A stretch of DNA of 19,763 bases from an uncultured Faecalibacterium sp. (lineage in GTDB: Bacteria; Bacillota; Clostridia; Oscillospirales; Ruminococcaceae): the NCBI GenBank assembly GCA_937907025.1, contig CALESJ010000008.1, positions 1 through 19,763 of the forward strand, written 5' to 3'. Positions 1 through 7,600 of this stretch are shown here, piece after piece. Made by a program: the position numbers and the translations under genes. The notes beneath the pieces were generated by a model. It saw only the letters and a program-made list of their open reading frames with translations. It had not been told where the DNA came from and searched no databases. The stretch's first letter is position 1, and every line of letters starts with the position of its first letter.

Positions 1-185
1 ACGCCATTCAAATCCATTCCTTGCTCACCGGCCCCAGCCGGTGAGAAGGCCGTCGCAAGGTGGCCGCATTCCCCGGGTCCAGGGCCGCAGCCCTGGTCGG
101 CGTCCACCGCCTCGAAACGGTGGCACTTTTTCGCTTCCTTTTTGGTGACAAAAAGGAAGGACCAACCGGCAAAATGCCGTTACAC
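1..185 (+). repeat. F2 structured repeat, copy 1 (plus orientation)
   Basis: First of five copies of a structured intergenic element, here called F2. The window starts inside its left extension. Four hairpins follow each other: P1 24-45 (CTCACCGG/CCGGTGAG), P2 79-96 (CCAGGGC/GCCCTGG, loop CGCA), P3 105-122 (CACCG/CGGTG) and P4 134-159 (11-bp stem ending TTTTTG/CAAAAA, loop GTGA). The same order occurs at 9646-9836 and 17939-18132, and in reverse at 2391-2568 and 9381-9630. It sits upstream of the sulfatase gene at 420. It has no recognisable coding content. The exact ends are approximate. Confidence 0.85.
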
Positions 186-200
186 CCGGCAACAACGCGG

Positions 201-251
201 CAAATCAACCCCACCGCCGCTGCGCGGCACCTCCCCTTGCACAGGGGAGGC
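201..251 (-). repeat. F1 repeat fragment, reversed half-unit
   Basis: The reverse complement matches the 5' half of the F1 unit found at 2571, 17136 and 19567: the CCTCCCC hairpin, then GCCGCGCAGCGGC, then GTGGGGTTG. Only this half is present, and it lies about 15 bp from the end of F2 copy 1. Confidence 0.8.
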
Positions 252-276
252 TTTCTGAAAAAGAAAGCTGTGCCCC

Positions 277-303
277 GCCTCCCCAACCACAGGGGAGGCT
301 TTT
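277..303 (+). terminator. hairpin plus T-run, F1-derived, possible terminator
   Basis: GCCTCCCC (277-284) pairs with GGGGAGGC (292-299) across a 7-nt loop and is followed by TTTT (300-303). It looks like an F1 end-hairpin that by chance or selection has a T-run. It lies just before the promoter at 334 and could insulate it from upstream transcription. Terminator function is inferred. Confidence 0.4.
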
Positions 304-333
304 CTCATCTCCCCCTTTACATAAAATATACAC

Positions 334-361
334 TTGAAACTCCGCTCCAATATGGTATAAT
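334..361 (+). promoter_or_regulatory. sigma-A-type promoter for the sulfatase gene
   Basis: A -35 box TTGAAA (334-339) and a perfect -10 box TATAAT (356-361) are 16 bp apart, with an extended -10 TGG immediately before the -10. The start codon is 58 bp downstream of the -10. Confidence 0.75.
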
Positions 362-419
362 AAGAGGTTGTCGACCTATCGTATTATTTTTGATTGTCAG
401 TCCAAAAAAGGAAGTATCT

Positions 420-2309
420 ATGCAAAATATTTGTAAAACTATGCGCAGCCGCAAGTTCTGGCTGAGTACGGTGCTCCCCTTCGTTCTGGCGCTGGCCGCA
501 GCCTTTATTGCCCGGTATCAGCTGGAACTTTCCGACGGAGTCACCCCCGACTACATGGCCGGACAGTGGCCGCTGTATGCGCCCCTCAACGCCCTCACCG
601 CCTTCTGCCTGACCCTGGTCCTCTTCGCCTTCATCGGCCGCTGGAGCCTGGCCACCGGCCTGTCGGGCGCCCTGTTCACCGTGCTGGCCATCGTCAACTA
701 CTACACCCGGGACCTGCACGGCACCGCCCTCATGCCCCAGGACATCATGAACATCGGCACCGCCGCCGCCGTCATGGGCAGCTATACCCTGCGCATCACC
801 AAAACGGTCATCACCATCGTGGCGCTGTACATTCCGGTGCTTATCGCGGCAGCCGCCCAGCGGTTCCTGGTCTACGGCCGCGGCAAGGCGCCCAAAATCA
901 ACTGGAAACAGCGCCTTACACGCTGGGCCGGGTGTTTCGTGGGTATCTTCCTCATCCTGTATGTGGGCTACTTTGCGCCCTTCGCCGTCAAGCCCAAGCA
1001 GACCTACGGCTGGGCCTGGCAGCTTACCTATTATAAATACGGCTACCTGGCCGGCACCATCGAGTCCGCGGGCCTGCTCATGAACCCCATCGTGCAGCCG
1101 GAGGGCTACACCGATGAATCCGCCGATGCGGCCGCCGCCAGGACCGAAAACTACACCCCCGAAACCGCCGCTGTGTCCGAGCAGGAATACCCGGACATCG
1201 TGCTGATTTTGTCCGAGAGCTTCTACGACTTTGACCTGGTCACCGACCTGCAGGCCGACACCGAAATCTTTTCCGTCACCAAGAACCTGCCCAACAGCAT
1301 CTACGGCCACACCGTGTCCCCCCAGGTGGGCGGCGGCACCAACTCCAGCGAGTACGAGATGCTCACTTCCAACTCCCTGATGCTCATGCCCAGCATCACC
1401 CCCTTCAACTGGCTGAACCTGTACGGCGCCGACAGCGTGGTTTCCTACCTGGAAGACCTGGGCTACGCCACCATGGCGGCCCATCCCTACACCAACCTGA
1501 ACTATCGCCGCAACAGCGCCTGGTTGGCCCTGGGCTTTGACAACGTCTATTTCCAGGACAGCTTCCCCACCCAGGAGTATTACGGCAACCGCCCCTACCA
1601 GACCGACAGCGCTACTTATAAAGACCTGGCCACCATGTACGAGTCCATGCCGGAAGACCAGCCCCGGTTCACCTTCCTGGTGAGCATCCAGAGCCACGGC
1701 GACTACGACATGAACGAGCCGGAACTGGATGTGGTCCACGCGGCCACCGACTACGGCGAGTATGACTCGGTCATGGACGAGTACCTGTCCTGCATGAAGA
1801 AGACCGACGAGGCTTTCGGTGAACTGACCCAGTACTTTACCGACGTGTACGAGCAGACCGGCCGGAAGGTCATCGTGGCCATGGCGGGCGACCATGCCCC
1901 CAGCTTCGTGGACCATGTGGCGGACAAGAGCATCGCGGCGGAGAACGACCTGCAGGTGCTGGAGCGCAGCACACCGTTCGTGATCTGGGCCAACTACCCG
2001 CTGGAGGACGCGGGCCAGACCAACGAGAAGGACCCGCTGAACCGGATGGACCTGTGCATGTTCGTGCCCACGGTGGCCGAGCAGGCGGGCCTGCCCCTGA
2101 CCGACTATTACAAGTATCTGCTGGCCATGAAGGAGGAAGTCCCCCTGATGACCGCCGGCAACGATTACATGGATGCCTACGGTGCCACTCACCTGCTGGG
2201 TGAGAACCCGGTCAACGATGACTGGGTCAACGGCTACTTTGCGTTGGAGTACAACAACATCGGCACCCATGCCAAAAAGAATGAAGCCCTGTTCAGCCTG
2301 AACGGGTGA
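420..2309 (+). CDS. LTA synthase family membrane sulfatase (phosphoglycerol transferase type)
   Basis: A 629-residue member of the lipoteichoic-acid-synthase/alkaline-phosphatase superfamily. Family members transfer glycerol phosphate from phosphatidylglycerol to a glycolipid or polymer outside the membrane. About five membrane segments lie at roughly 13-33, 52-75, 77-96, 126-148 and 167-186, followed by an external catalytic domain from about residue 235. The metal/nucleophile set is visible: E266 in ILSESF, T307 in GGGTNSSEYEM (expected nucleophile), H426 in SIQSHGDY, and D491-H492 in AGDHAP. The ATG at 420 has AAGGAAG (408-414) upstream and a strong promoter. The longer open frame back to position 60 runs through repeats and is not used. 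Single-gene unit with its own promoter and terminator. The substrate (true LTA or another glycerol-phosphate glycan) cannot be told from sequence. Confidence 0.9.
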   Translation: MQNICKTMRSRKFWLSTVLPFVLALAAAFIARYQLELSDGVTPDYMAGQWPLYAPLNALTAFCLTLVLFAFIGRWSLATGLSGALFTVLAIVNYYTRDLHGTALMPQDIMNIGTAAAVMGSYTLRITKTVITIVALYIPVLIAAAAQRFLVYGRGKAPKINWKQRLTRWAGCFVGIFLILYVGYFAPFAVKPKQTYGWAWQLTYYKYGYLAGTIESAGLLMNPIVQPEGYTDESADAAAARTENYTPETAAVSEQEYPDIVLILSESFYDFDLVTDLQADTEIFSVTKNLPNSIYGHTVSPQVGGGTNSSEYEMLTSNSLMLMPSITPFNWLNLYGADSVVSYLEDLGYATMAAHPYTNLNYRRNSAWLALGFDNVYFQDSFPTQEYYGNRPYQTDSATYKDLATMYESMPEDQPRFTFLVSIQSHGDYDMNEPELDVVHAATDYGEYDSVMDEYLSCMKKTDEAFGELTQYFTDVYEQTGRKVIVAMAGDHAPSFVDHVADKSIAAENDLQVLERSTPFVIWANYPLEDAGQTNEKDPLNRMDLCMFVPTVAEQAGLPLTDYYKYLLAMKEEVPLMTAGNDYMDAYGATHLLGENPVNDDWVNGYFALEYNNIGTHAKKNEALFSLNG

Positions 2310-2317
2310 TTGCATTG

Positions 2318-2352
2318 CTCCCCTGCCCTGTTTTGGGCGGGGGAGTTTTTTT
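2318..2352 (+). terminator. intrinsic terminator of the sulfatase gene
   Basis: An 11-bp stem, CTCCCCTGCCC (2318-2328) with GGGCGGGGGAG (2335-2345), with one G-U pair and a 6-nt loop, is followed by seven T. It begins 8 bp after the stop codon. Confidence 0.85.
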
Positions 2353-2390
2353 GCTTCTCTGATTTCTTGTTTACGGTTTGTTGGGAAAAC

Positions 2391-2568
2391 GGCTGGCAGC
2401 TGTTGGGGCTTTCCTTTTCGTGCCCGAAAAGGAAACGAAAAGGGCCCGCCGTTCCGATGCGGCGGCCGCCGGCTGGGGCCGGTGAGCAAGGAATGGATTT
2501 AAATGGCGTAGCCAGCAGGTTAGTCGCAAAACGGAAGAATGTGGCCGGTTTAGGTATAACTTTGCCCC
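2391..2568 (-). repeat. F2 structured repeat, copy 2 (minus orientation, internally deleted)
   Basis: Reverse-orientation F2. P4 lies at 2410-2435 (TTTCCTTTTCG/CGAAAAGGAAA) and P3 at 2447-2464 (CGCCG/CGGCG). P2 and one side of P1 are missing, so the CCGGCTGGGGCCGG remnant of P1 (around 2469-2482) directly follows P3. An extension of about 70 bp after GGAATGGATTT (AAATGGCGTAGCC and onward) matches the extension of copy 3. It lies 38 bp after the sulfatase terminator and ends 2 bp before an F1 unit. Confidence 0.8.
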
Positions 2569-2570
2569 AA

Positions 2571-2923
2571 GCCTCCCCTGTGTAAGGGGAGGTGCCGCGC
2601 AGCGGCGGTGGGGTTGTAAAGTTTGCCACATTTCCCGTCTACGGGCAGCAACAGCCAGCCTACAACCCCTCAGTCGCCTATCGGCGCCAGCTCCCCTTAC
2701 ACAGGGGAGCCGCTCTCTACCCCGGGAGCCTCCCCTGTGGTTGGGGAGGTGCCGCGCAGCGGCGGTGGGGTTGTGAAGTTTGCCTTATCGCCTGTTCACG
2801 GGCAACACCAGCAAGTCCACAACCCCTCAGTCGCCTATCGGCGCCAGCTCCCCTTACACAGGGGAGCCAATCTCTACCCCAAGAGCCTCCCCTTACACAG
2901 GAGCGCCTTTCTCTACCCCCGGA
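2571..2923 (+). repeat. F1 repeat: two full units plus a remnant
   Basis: Units start at GCCTCCCC: 2571-2727 (157 bp) and 2728-2883 (156 bp), then a remnant from 2884. Each begins with a CCTCCCC hairpin, then GCCGCGCAGCGGC, GGGGTTGT, a CCCG/CGGG hairpin, ACAACCCC, a CGCC-TATC-GGCG hairpin, and ends in GCTCCCCTTACACAGGGGAGC. The second unit has GTGGTT instead of GTGTAA in its first hairpin loop. Short open frames here are artefacts of the repeat. Confidence 0.85.
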
Positions 2924-2929
2924 AGGTCC

Positions 2930-2958
2930 TTTCCCCCACCCCCCAAATGTGCTATAAT
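2930..2958 (+). promoter_or_regulatory. candidate extended -10 promoter for the MYG1/GIY-YIG unit
   Basis: TATAAT at 2953-2958 is preceded by TGC (extended -10). The -35 region 17 bp upstream (TTTCCC, 2930-2935) is poor, so the extended -10 would have to carry the promoter. The start codon is 70 bp downstream. Confidence 0.6.
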
Positions 2959-3028
2959 AAATCCCAACCAACCGTAACCATCTGCCCGGCTGCTTTGTGC
3001 GGCCGTATCCATACAGGAGGAACATTCC

Positions 3029-3862
3029 ATGAAAATCCCTTCCAAAGGCTTCACCCACGGCGGCAAATTCCATGCCGACGACGTTTTTTCCACCGCCCTG
3101 CTGCGCATCGTCCGCCCGGACATCCAGGTCACCCGGGGCTTCACCGTGCCCGATGACTTCAACGGCATCGTATTCGACATCGGCGGCGGCATGTTCGACC
3201 ATCACAGCGAACCCCGGGAAACCCGCCCCAACGGTGTCCCCTACGCGGCGTTCGGCCTGCTGTGGCGGGTGCTGGGCCCGGGTCTGGTGGGCGAACACCA
3301 GGCCCGTCTGCTGGATGAAAACTTCGTCCAGCCCCTGGACCTGAACGACAACACCGGCGAACAGAACTCCCTGGCCGACGCCATCGGCTCCTTCAATCCC
3401 CTGTGGGACTCCAAGGATGACCCCGACGACTGCTTCTGGCGGGCGGTGGCCGTGGCCGACCAGATCCTGCGCAACGAGATCGCCGCCGCCAACGCCGTGA
3501 ACCGCGCCGACGAAACGGTCCAGCGCGCCTGGAAAGCCTCCAAGGACGGCATCGTGGTGCTGCCCGCCTACATGCCCTGGAAAAACGGCCTGTACAAGAC
3601 CGACGCCATCTTTGTGGTGTATCCCAGCCAGCGGGGCGGGTACAGCGCCCAGTGCGTCACCGACTACAAGACCCGCCGCAGCAAGGTCCCCTTCCCGCCC
3701 GCCTGGGCCGGTCAGCCGGAAAATGTCCTGCGGGAGCGCAGCGGTCTGGGTCTGCGGTTCTGCCACCCCAGCCGGTTCCTCATCACCGCCGACGACAAGG
3801 ACCAGGCCGTGGAAGCCTGCCGCCGTGCCCTGCGCGCCGCGGGAAAGCCGGTGAGCGAATGA
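3029..3862 (+). CDS. MYG1 family protein (DHH-like phosphoesterase/exonuclease)
   Basis: A 277-residue MYG1/UPF0160 family protein. Eukaryotic MYG1 is a 3'-5' RNA exonuclease with a DHH-type metal centre. The role of the bacterial forms is less clear. Visible family marks are THGGKFHADDV (residues 9-19; H10, H15, D17, D18) and FDIGGGMFDHH (49-59; D50, D57, H58, H59), which supply the metal ligands. DLNDNTG and the C-terminal GLG...HPSRF region also fit the family. AGGAGG (3015-3020) is 8 bp before the ATG. The stop overlaps the next start as ATGA (3859-3862), so the two genes are translationally coupled. It is shorter than the human protein but ordinary for bacteria. Enzymatic function is inferred from the family. 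Confidence 0.88.
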   Translation: MKIPSKGFTHGGKFHADDVFSTALLRIVRPDIQVTRGFTVPDDFNGIVFDIGGGMFDHHSEPRETRPNGVPYAAFGLLWRVLGPGLVGEHQARLLDENFVQPLDLNDNTGEQNSLADAIGSFNPLWDSKDDPDDCFWRAVAVADQILRNEIAAANAVNRADETVQRAWKASKDGIVVLPAYMPWKNGLYKTDAIFVVYPSQRGGYSAQCVTDYKTRRSKVPFPPAWAGQPENVLRERSGLGLRFCHPSRFLITADDKDQAVEACRRALRAAGKPVSE

Positions 3863-4770
3863 GCAATCCCTACCTGCACGACGCCCCGCCCCGGGGCTTT
3901 GCCCCCAGCACCGCCGCCGACAAGGCCGGGGACGCCCCCGCCGCCTGGGCCTACATGGTCCGCTGTGCCGACGGCAGCCTGTATTCCGGCTGGACCAACG
4001 ACCTGGCCCGCCGCCTGCACAGCCATGCCGGGGGCACCGGCGCCCGGTACACCCGCATGAAAGGCGGGGCGAAGCTGGCCTATGCCCGGCGCTGCGCCGA
4101 CAAGAGCGAAGCCCTGCGCCGGGAGGCCGCCCTGAAAAAGCTCTCCCGCCCCGAAAAAGAAGCCCTGGCCCAAGCCTGGGCCGCCGACCACAAAATCACC
4201 GTCCGCCTGGCCGAGGAATCCGACGCCGAAGCCGTGGTGGAGCTGTACAACTGGTACGTCACCCATTCCACCGCCACCTTCCAGTATGAAATGTCCACGG
4301 TGGAGGAGATGCGGGACAATATCCGGGGCGTGTTGCAGCGCGCCCCCTTCCTGGTGGCCGAGGACGCCCGCGGCCGCCTGTGCGGCTATGCCTGCGCCCA
4401 CCCGCTGCATCCCCGGGCCGCCTACGGCTGGTGCGTGGAAACCACCATCTACTGCGCCCCCGACTGCATGGGTCAGGGGGTGGGCGGCAAGCTGTACCGC
4501 CCGCTGCTGGTCATGCTCAGGGCCCAGGGCTACCGGGAAGCCGCTGCCCTGGTCACCCACCCCAACCCGGAAAGCGAAGCCTTCCACAAGGCCCTCGGCT
4601 TTTACAAGGCCGGGACCCAGCCCCGGTCGGGGTACAAGTTCGGCCGCTGGCTGGATGTACAGACCTGGTGGCTGCATCTGGTGCCGGAATCCGACAGGGG
4701 AGAGCCTGCCCCCGTACGCCTGGGCCTGACCGAGGCCGAAGTGCGGGAAATTCTGGAAAAAACGCAATAA
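3859..4770 (+). CDS. GIY-YIG nuclease domain fused to a GNAT acetyltransferase
   Basis: A 303-residue two-domain protein. Residues about 30-105 form a small GIY-YIG domain of the UvrC-like/YhbQ type. AYMVRCADGSLYSG (31-44) is the GIY...YIG strand pair, R51-R52 in LARRL hold the conserved Arg, and SEALRREAALKKLS (83-96) holds the Glu helix. Residues about 112-275 form a GNAT domain resembling phosphinothricin/methionine-sulfoximine acetyltransferases: ITVRLAEESDAEAVVELYNWYV, the acetyl-CoA loop around GQGVGG (205-210), and HPNPESEAFHKALGF (234-248). No stop or frameshift separates the domains. The start overlaps the MYG1 stop (ATGA), and translational coupling is likely. The N-terminal 28 residues are Ala/Pro-rich and look like a linker. 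Which domain matters, and on what substrate, is unknown. Confidence 0.85.
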   Translation: MSNPYLHDAPPRGFAPSTAADKAGDAPAAWAYMVRCADGSLYSGWTNDLARRLHSHAGGTGARYTRMKGGAKLAYARRCADKSEALRREAALKKLSRPEKEALAQAWAADHKITVRLAEESDAEAVVELYNWYVTHSTATFQYEMSTVEEMRDNIRGVLQRAPFLVAEDARGRLCGYACAHPLHPRAAYGWCVETTIYCAPDCMGQGVGGKLYRPLLVMLRAQGYREAAALVTHPNPESEAFHKALGFYKAGTQPRSGYKFGRWLDVQTWWLHLVPESDRGEPAPVRLGLTEAEVREILEKTQ

Positions 4771-4772
4771 GA

Positions 4773-4829
4773 AACGCCCCGCTCCCGTCAGAATTTTACA
4801 CATTCTGACGGGGGCGGGCGTTGTATTTT
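4773..4829 (+). terminator. strong intrinsic terminator
   Basis: A long stem of about 20 bp (4773-4794 with 4802-4822), containing CCCGTCAGAAT/ATTCTGACGGG, a 7-nt TTTACAC loop and a short T-rich tail. It starts 3 bp after the GIY-YIG/GNAT stop. Confidence 0.85.
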
Positions 4830-4849
4830 CACAGACAAAATGTTACTAT
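4821..4849 (+). promoter_or_regulatory. candidate promoter for the lysozyme-nucleotidase gene
   Basis: TTGTAT (4821-4826) and TACTAT (4844-4849) are 17 bp apart, and TGT precedes the -10 (extended -10). The -35 overlaps the tail of the preceding terminator. A second AT-rich stretch (TTATATATAA, 4853-4862) just downstream could be an alternative -10. Confidence 0.45.
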
Positions 4850-4919
4850 TATTTTATATATAAGGAATTTGCGGGCGGCCCTTCCGCCGCCCTGACCCCG
4901 TACAAAAAAGAGGACTGTT

Positions 4920-7550
4920 ATGGAAAAGGACCGTAAAACCGTGCATCGCCGCCCGGCCCCGGCACCGGGCACCGCCCCCCAGAAGGCATCCCGGCCGCCC
5001 CGCCGTCCCGGGTCACCCAAAAATCAGCGCCGCCGCGCGGTGCTGCTGTGCGCCGTCTGCGTGCTGGCCGTCATTCTGACCATCATCATCGTGGTGCTGG
5101 CCGGGCGGGACCGCGGCCCCAGGGAACCCGCCGTGCCTGATGTGGGCACCGCCGCCGGTGCCTGGGCCAAGAACGAAAACGGCTTCTACTTCAACGACGC
5201 GGGCGAAGTCATGCTGCCCGCCGTGAAAAAGGGCATCGACGTTTCCAAATACCAGGGCGAGGTGGACTGGGAGAAAGCCCAGGCCGCCGGCATCGACTTT
5301 GCCATTCTGCGCTGCGGTTTCGGCAGCGAGTGGAACGGGGAAGGGGAGTACGCCCAGGACGACGAAACCTGGGAGCGCAACGCCGATGAATGTACCCGTC
5401 TGGGCATTCCGTTCGGGGCGTATCTGTACTCCTACGCCACCACCGAGGAACAGGCCCGAAGCGAGGCCGACCATGTGGCCCGGCTGCTGGGCCTGAAAGC
5501 CCCCGACCACGAGGGCCTGACCGATTACACTTCCAAGGCATACAAGCTGGACTATCCCGTGTATTATGACCTGGAGGACAAAGCCATCACCGGCCTGTTC
5601 CCGGAGGAGATGGCCAAACTCACCGCCGCCTTCTTCGACCAGCTGGAAAGCTGGGGCTATACCGGGGAGCAGGGGGTCTATGCCTCTTTGAACTGGACCC
5701 GGGGCCGCCTGATGGACGCCGGCTTTGATGAGTGGCGGGACAATTTCTGGATCGCCCGGTTCAGCTCCGACCTGGGCTACACCGGCCCGTACACCATGTG
5801 GCAGGCCAGCTACACCGAGCCCGGCGCCGACTACGGCGTGCAGAGCGACACGGTGGATGTGGACTTCGTGATGGAAGAACTGCTCATAACCGGCATCACC
5901 GACGCCAAGGCCGCGGCGGCCCAGCCCAGCTTTACCAATGATACCTACTCCAACGAACTGTGGCTGGGTGCCGCCAAAGACAAGGTCACCCTGACCACCG
6001 ATGAAGTCACCGAGGAGGAGGGGGGCCAGCGGGTCTTCTGGACCTCCAGCGATAAGAATGTGGCCACCGTGAACAAGAAAGGCGTGGTCACCGCCAAGGG
6101 CGACGGCAGCTGTACCATCACCGCCACCCTGGCCGACGGCCGCCAGTCCGCCGATGTCACCGTGCGGGTGGGGGAGGTGACCGTGCCCGTCTACGCCACC
6201 GGCAACCTGCGCGGCACCGCCGACAACGGCACCGTGTCCCTGGCCGATGTGGCCGCCCTGGCTTCCGGCAAGGACGCCATCCTGCTGGATGCGGGCGGCA
6301 GCGTGCAGGGTACCCCCAACACCAGCCTCACCGGCGGCATGGATATGACCTCCTCCTTCGCCGCGGCGGGGTATGACCTGCAGGCCTTTGACGCCTGCGA
6401 CCTGGCTTTCGGGGCCGAGCGCCTGGTGGATGACGCCGTCACCGCCAACGGACCCTCCCTGGCCGCCAACCTGCGCACCGCCGAGGGCGCGCCGCTGTTC
6501 TGCCGCTCCACCTGCTGGAGCCGCAACCGCATCTCCAACGGCATGAACTACACCCTGCAGCGGGCAGGCAAGACCATCGGGTTCTTCTCCCTGGCCTCCA
6601 CAGGCAACTATGCCCACGCTGCCGATATGTCCGCCGACGACCTGGCCGCCACCGCCTCCGAGCAGGTGGCCGCCCTGAAAGCCGCCGGCGCCCAGGCCAT
6701 CGTCTGCGTGGCCGGACCGGACACCGACGTGACCTCCATCCTGAACGACCTGAAGACCCTGGGGGTGAACGCGGTGGTCAGCGCCAGCGCCGCCGAAACC
6801 GACGCCTCCGGCAGTCTGCCGGTCATCGCCGCCAACAGCGGCCTGGAGGGCATCGGCAGCTTTGAACTGGTATTTGACGCCCGGGGCGGTGTGAGTGTGC
6901 GCAACGCCCAGACCCTGCCCTCCGCCACCCTGCAGAGCGGCCGGGATTCCCTGAGCGAGGACGCCAAAGCTGTGTATGATGCCGCCTCCAACAGCCTGGC
7001 CCAGCTGGCCGCCGGCGACACCGAGGTGGCGGGCCAGACCCTGTTCACCTTTGAGGAGGGCAAAAAGACCATCTCCTTCGGCAACTTTGTGGCGGAAGTC
7101 TTTCTGGCCTACGCCGACGGCGACAAGGACAACTGGCAGGGGATGGAGGACGGCCTGGCCGACCTGCCCCTGACCGCCGTAGCCGGGGGCGTGACCCAGC
7201 CGGAGTACGGGGACATCACCCGGGGCATGCTGCTGGAAAGCCTGCCTTCCGGCGAGCGGGTGCAGCTGGTCAAGACCACCGCCGAGGCGGTGTCCCAGCT
7301 GCTGGACAGCGGCACCGTGACCCAAACCTACGCCGACAGCCTGGTGGGCTATGAGGCCGAGGGCGACGCCCTGCTCGTCACCGACACCGCCACCCTGCGC
7401 ACCCTCAGCGACCAGAATTATACCGTCCTGCGGGATTACGGGGACGTTTTCTGGGATGTGCGCATGAACATCAACGACCGCACCAACAACTTTGCCGACC
7501 CGTTCGTGCTGCCCGATGCCCCTGCCTACGGGGCGGGCCGGGTGAGCTGA
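4920..7550 (+). CDS. membrane-anchored GH25 lysozyme with Ig-like domain and degenerate 5'-nucleotidase module
   Basis: An 876-residue surface protein. A basic Pro-rich cytoplasmic tail (1-39) is followed by one membrane helix (about 40-61). A GH25 muramidase domain (about 104-320) has GIDVSKYQG (D107), the catalytic YYDLED pair (D217, E219) and VDVDFV (D313, D315), so cleavage of peptidoglycan glycan strands is expected. A Big_2-type Ig-like domain (about 345-417) has WTSSDKNVATVNKKGVVTAKGDG. From about 420 to 850 the fold order is that of UshA/5'-nucleotidases: LLDAGGSVQGTPNTSLTGG (455-473), then a C-terminal domain with SFGNFVAEVFL (719-729) and YGDITRGMLLESLPSG (763-778). All visible metal-binding motifs are lost: DxHG is NLRG, DAGD is DAGG, GNHE is ACDL, and GHxH is absent. 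This half is probably a non-catalytic binding module. The next gene lies 50 bp downstream and is probably co-transcribed. Confidence 0.85.
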   Translation: MEKDRKTVHRRPAPAPGTAPQKASRPPRRPGSPKNQRRRAVLLCAVCVLAVILTIIIVVLAGRDRGPREPAVPDVGTAAGAWAKNENGFYFNDAGEVMLPAVKKGIDVSKYQGEVDWEKAQAAGIDFAILRCGFGSEWNGEGEYAQDDETWERNADECTRLGIPFGAYLYSYATTEEQARSEADHVARLLGLKAPDHEGLTDYTSKAYKLDYPVYYDLEDKAITGLFPEEMAKLTAAFFDQLESWGYTGEQGVYASLNWTRGRLMDAGFDEWRDNFWIARFSSDLGYTGPYTMWQASYTEPGADYGVQSDTVDVDFVMEELLITGITDAKAAAAQPSFTNDTYSNELWLGAAKDKVTLTTDEVTEEEGGQRVFWTSSDKNVATVNKKGVVTAKGDGSCTITATLADGRQSADVTVRVGEVTVPVYATGNLRGTADNGTVSLADVAALASGKDAILLDAGGSVQGTPNTSLTGGMDMTSSFAAAGYDLQAFDACDLAFGAERLVDDAVTANGPSLAANLRTAEGAPLFCRSTCWSRNRISNGMNYTLQRAGKTIGFFSLASTGNYAHAADMSADDLAATASEQVAALKAAGAQAIVCVAGPDTDVTSILNDLKTLGVNAVVSASAAETDASGSLPVIAANSGLEGIGSFELVFDARGGVSVRNAQTLPSATLQSGRDSLSEDAKAVYDAASNSLAQLAAGDTEVAGQTLFTFEEGKKTISFGNFVAEVFLAYADGDKDNWQGMEDGLADLPLTAVAGGVTQPEYGDITRGMLLESLPSGERVQLVKTTAEAVSQLLDSGTVTQTYADSLVGYEAEGDALLVTDTATLRTLSDQNYTVLRDYGDVFWDVRMNINDRTNNFADPFVLPDAPAYGAGRVS

Positions 7551-7600
7551 ACGATCACCGTACCCTAAGCAAATTCCACTTGCAGGAAGGAGCGTTCACC

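Noticed and set aside
60..419. N-terminal extension of the sulfatase to position 60
   Set aside because: It translates F2 and F1 repeat sequence. The promoter at 334-361 and ribosome binding site at 408-414 place the start at 420.
2310..2585. A 91-residue plus-strand open frame directly after the sulfatase gene
   Set aside because: It contains the terminator and the reversed F2 copy and has no credible ribosome binding site.
5013..7325. A 770-residue minus-strand open frame, and similar long antisense frames at 384-2489, 7565-9298, 9951-11312 and 18546-19442
   Set aside because: They are exact antisense shadows of well-supported genes in GC-rich DNA, with Gly/Val/His-rich translations and no recognisable domains.
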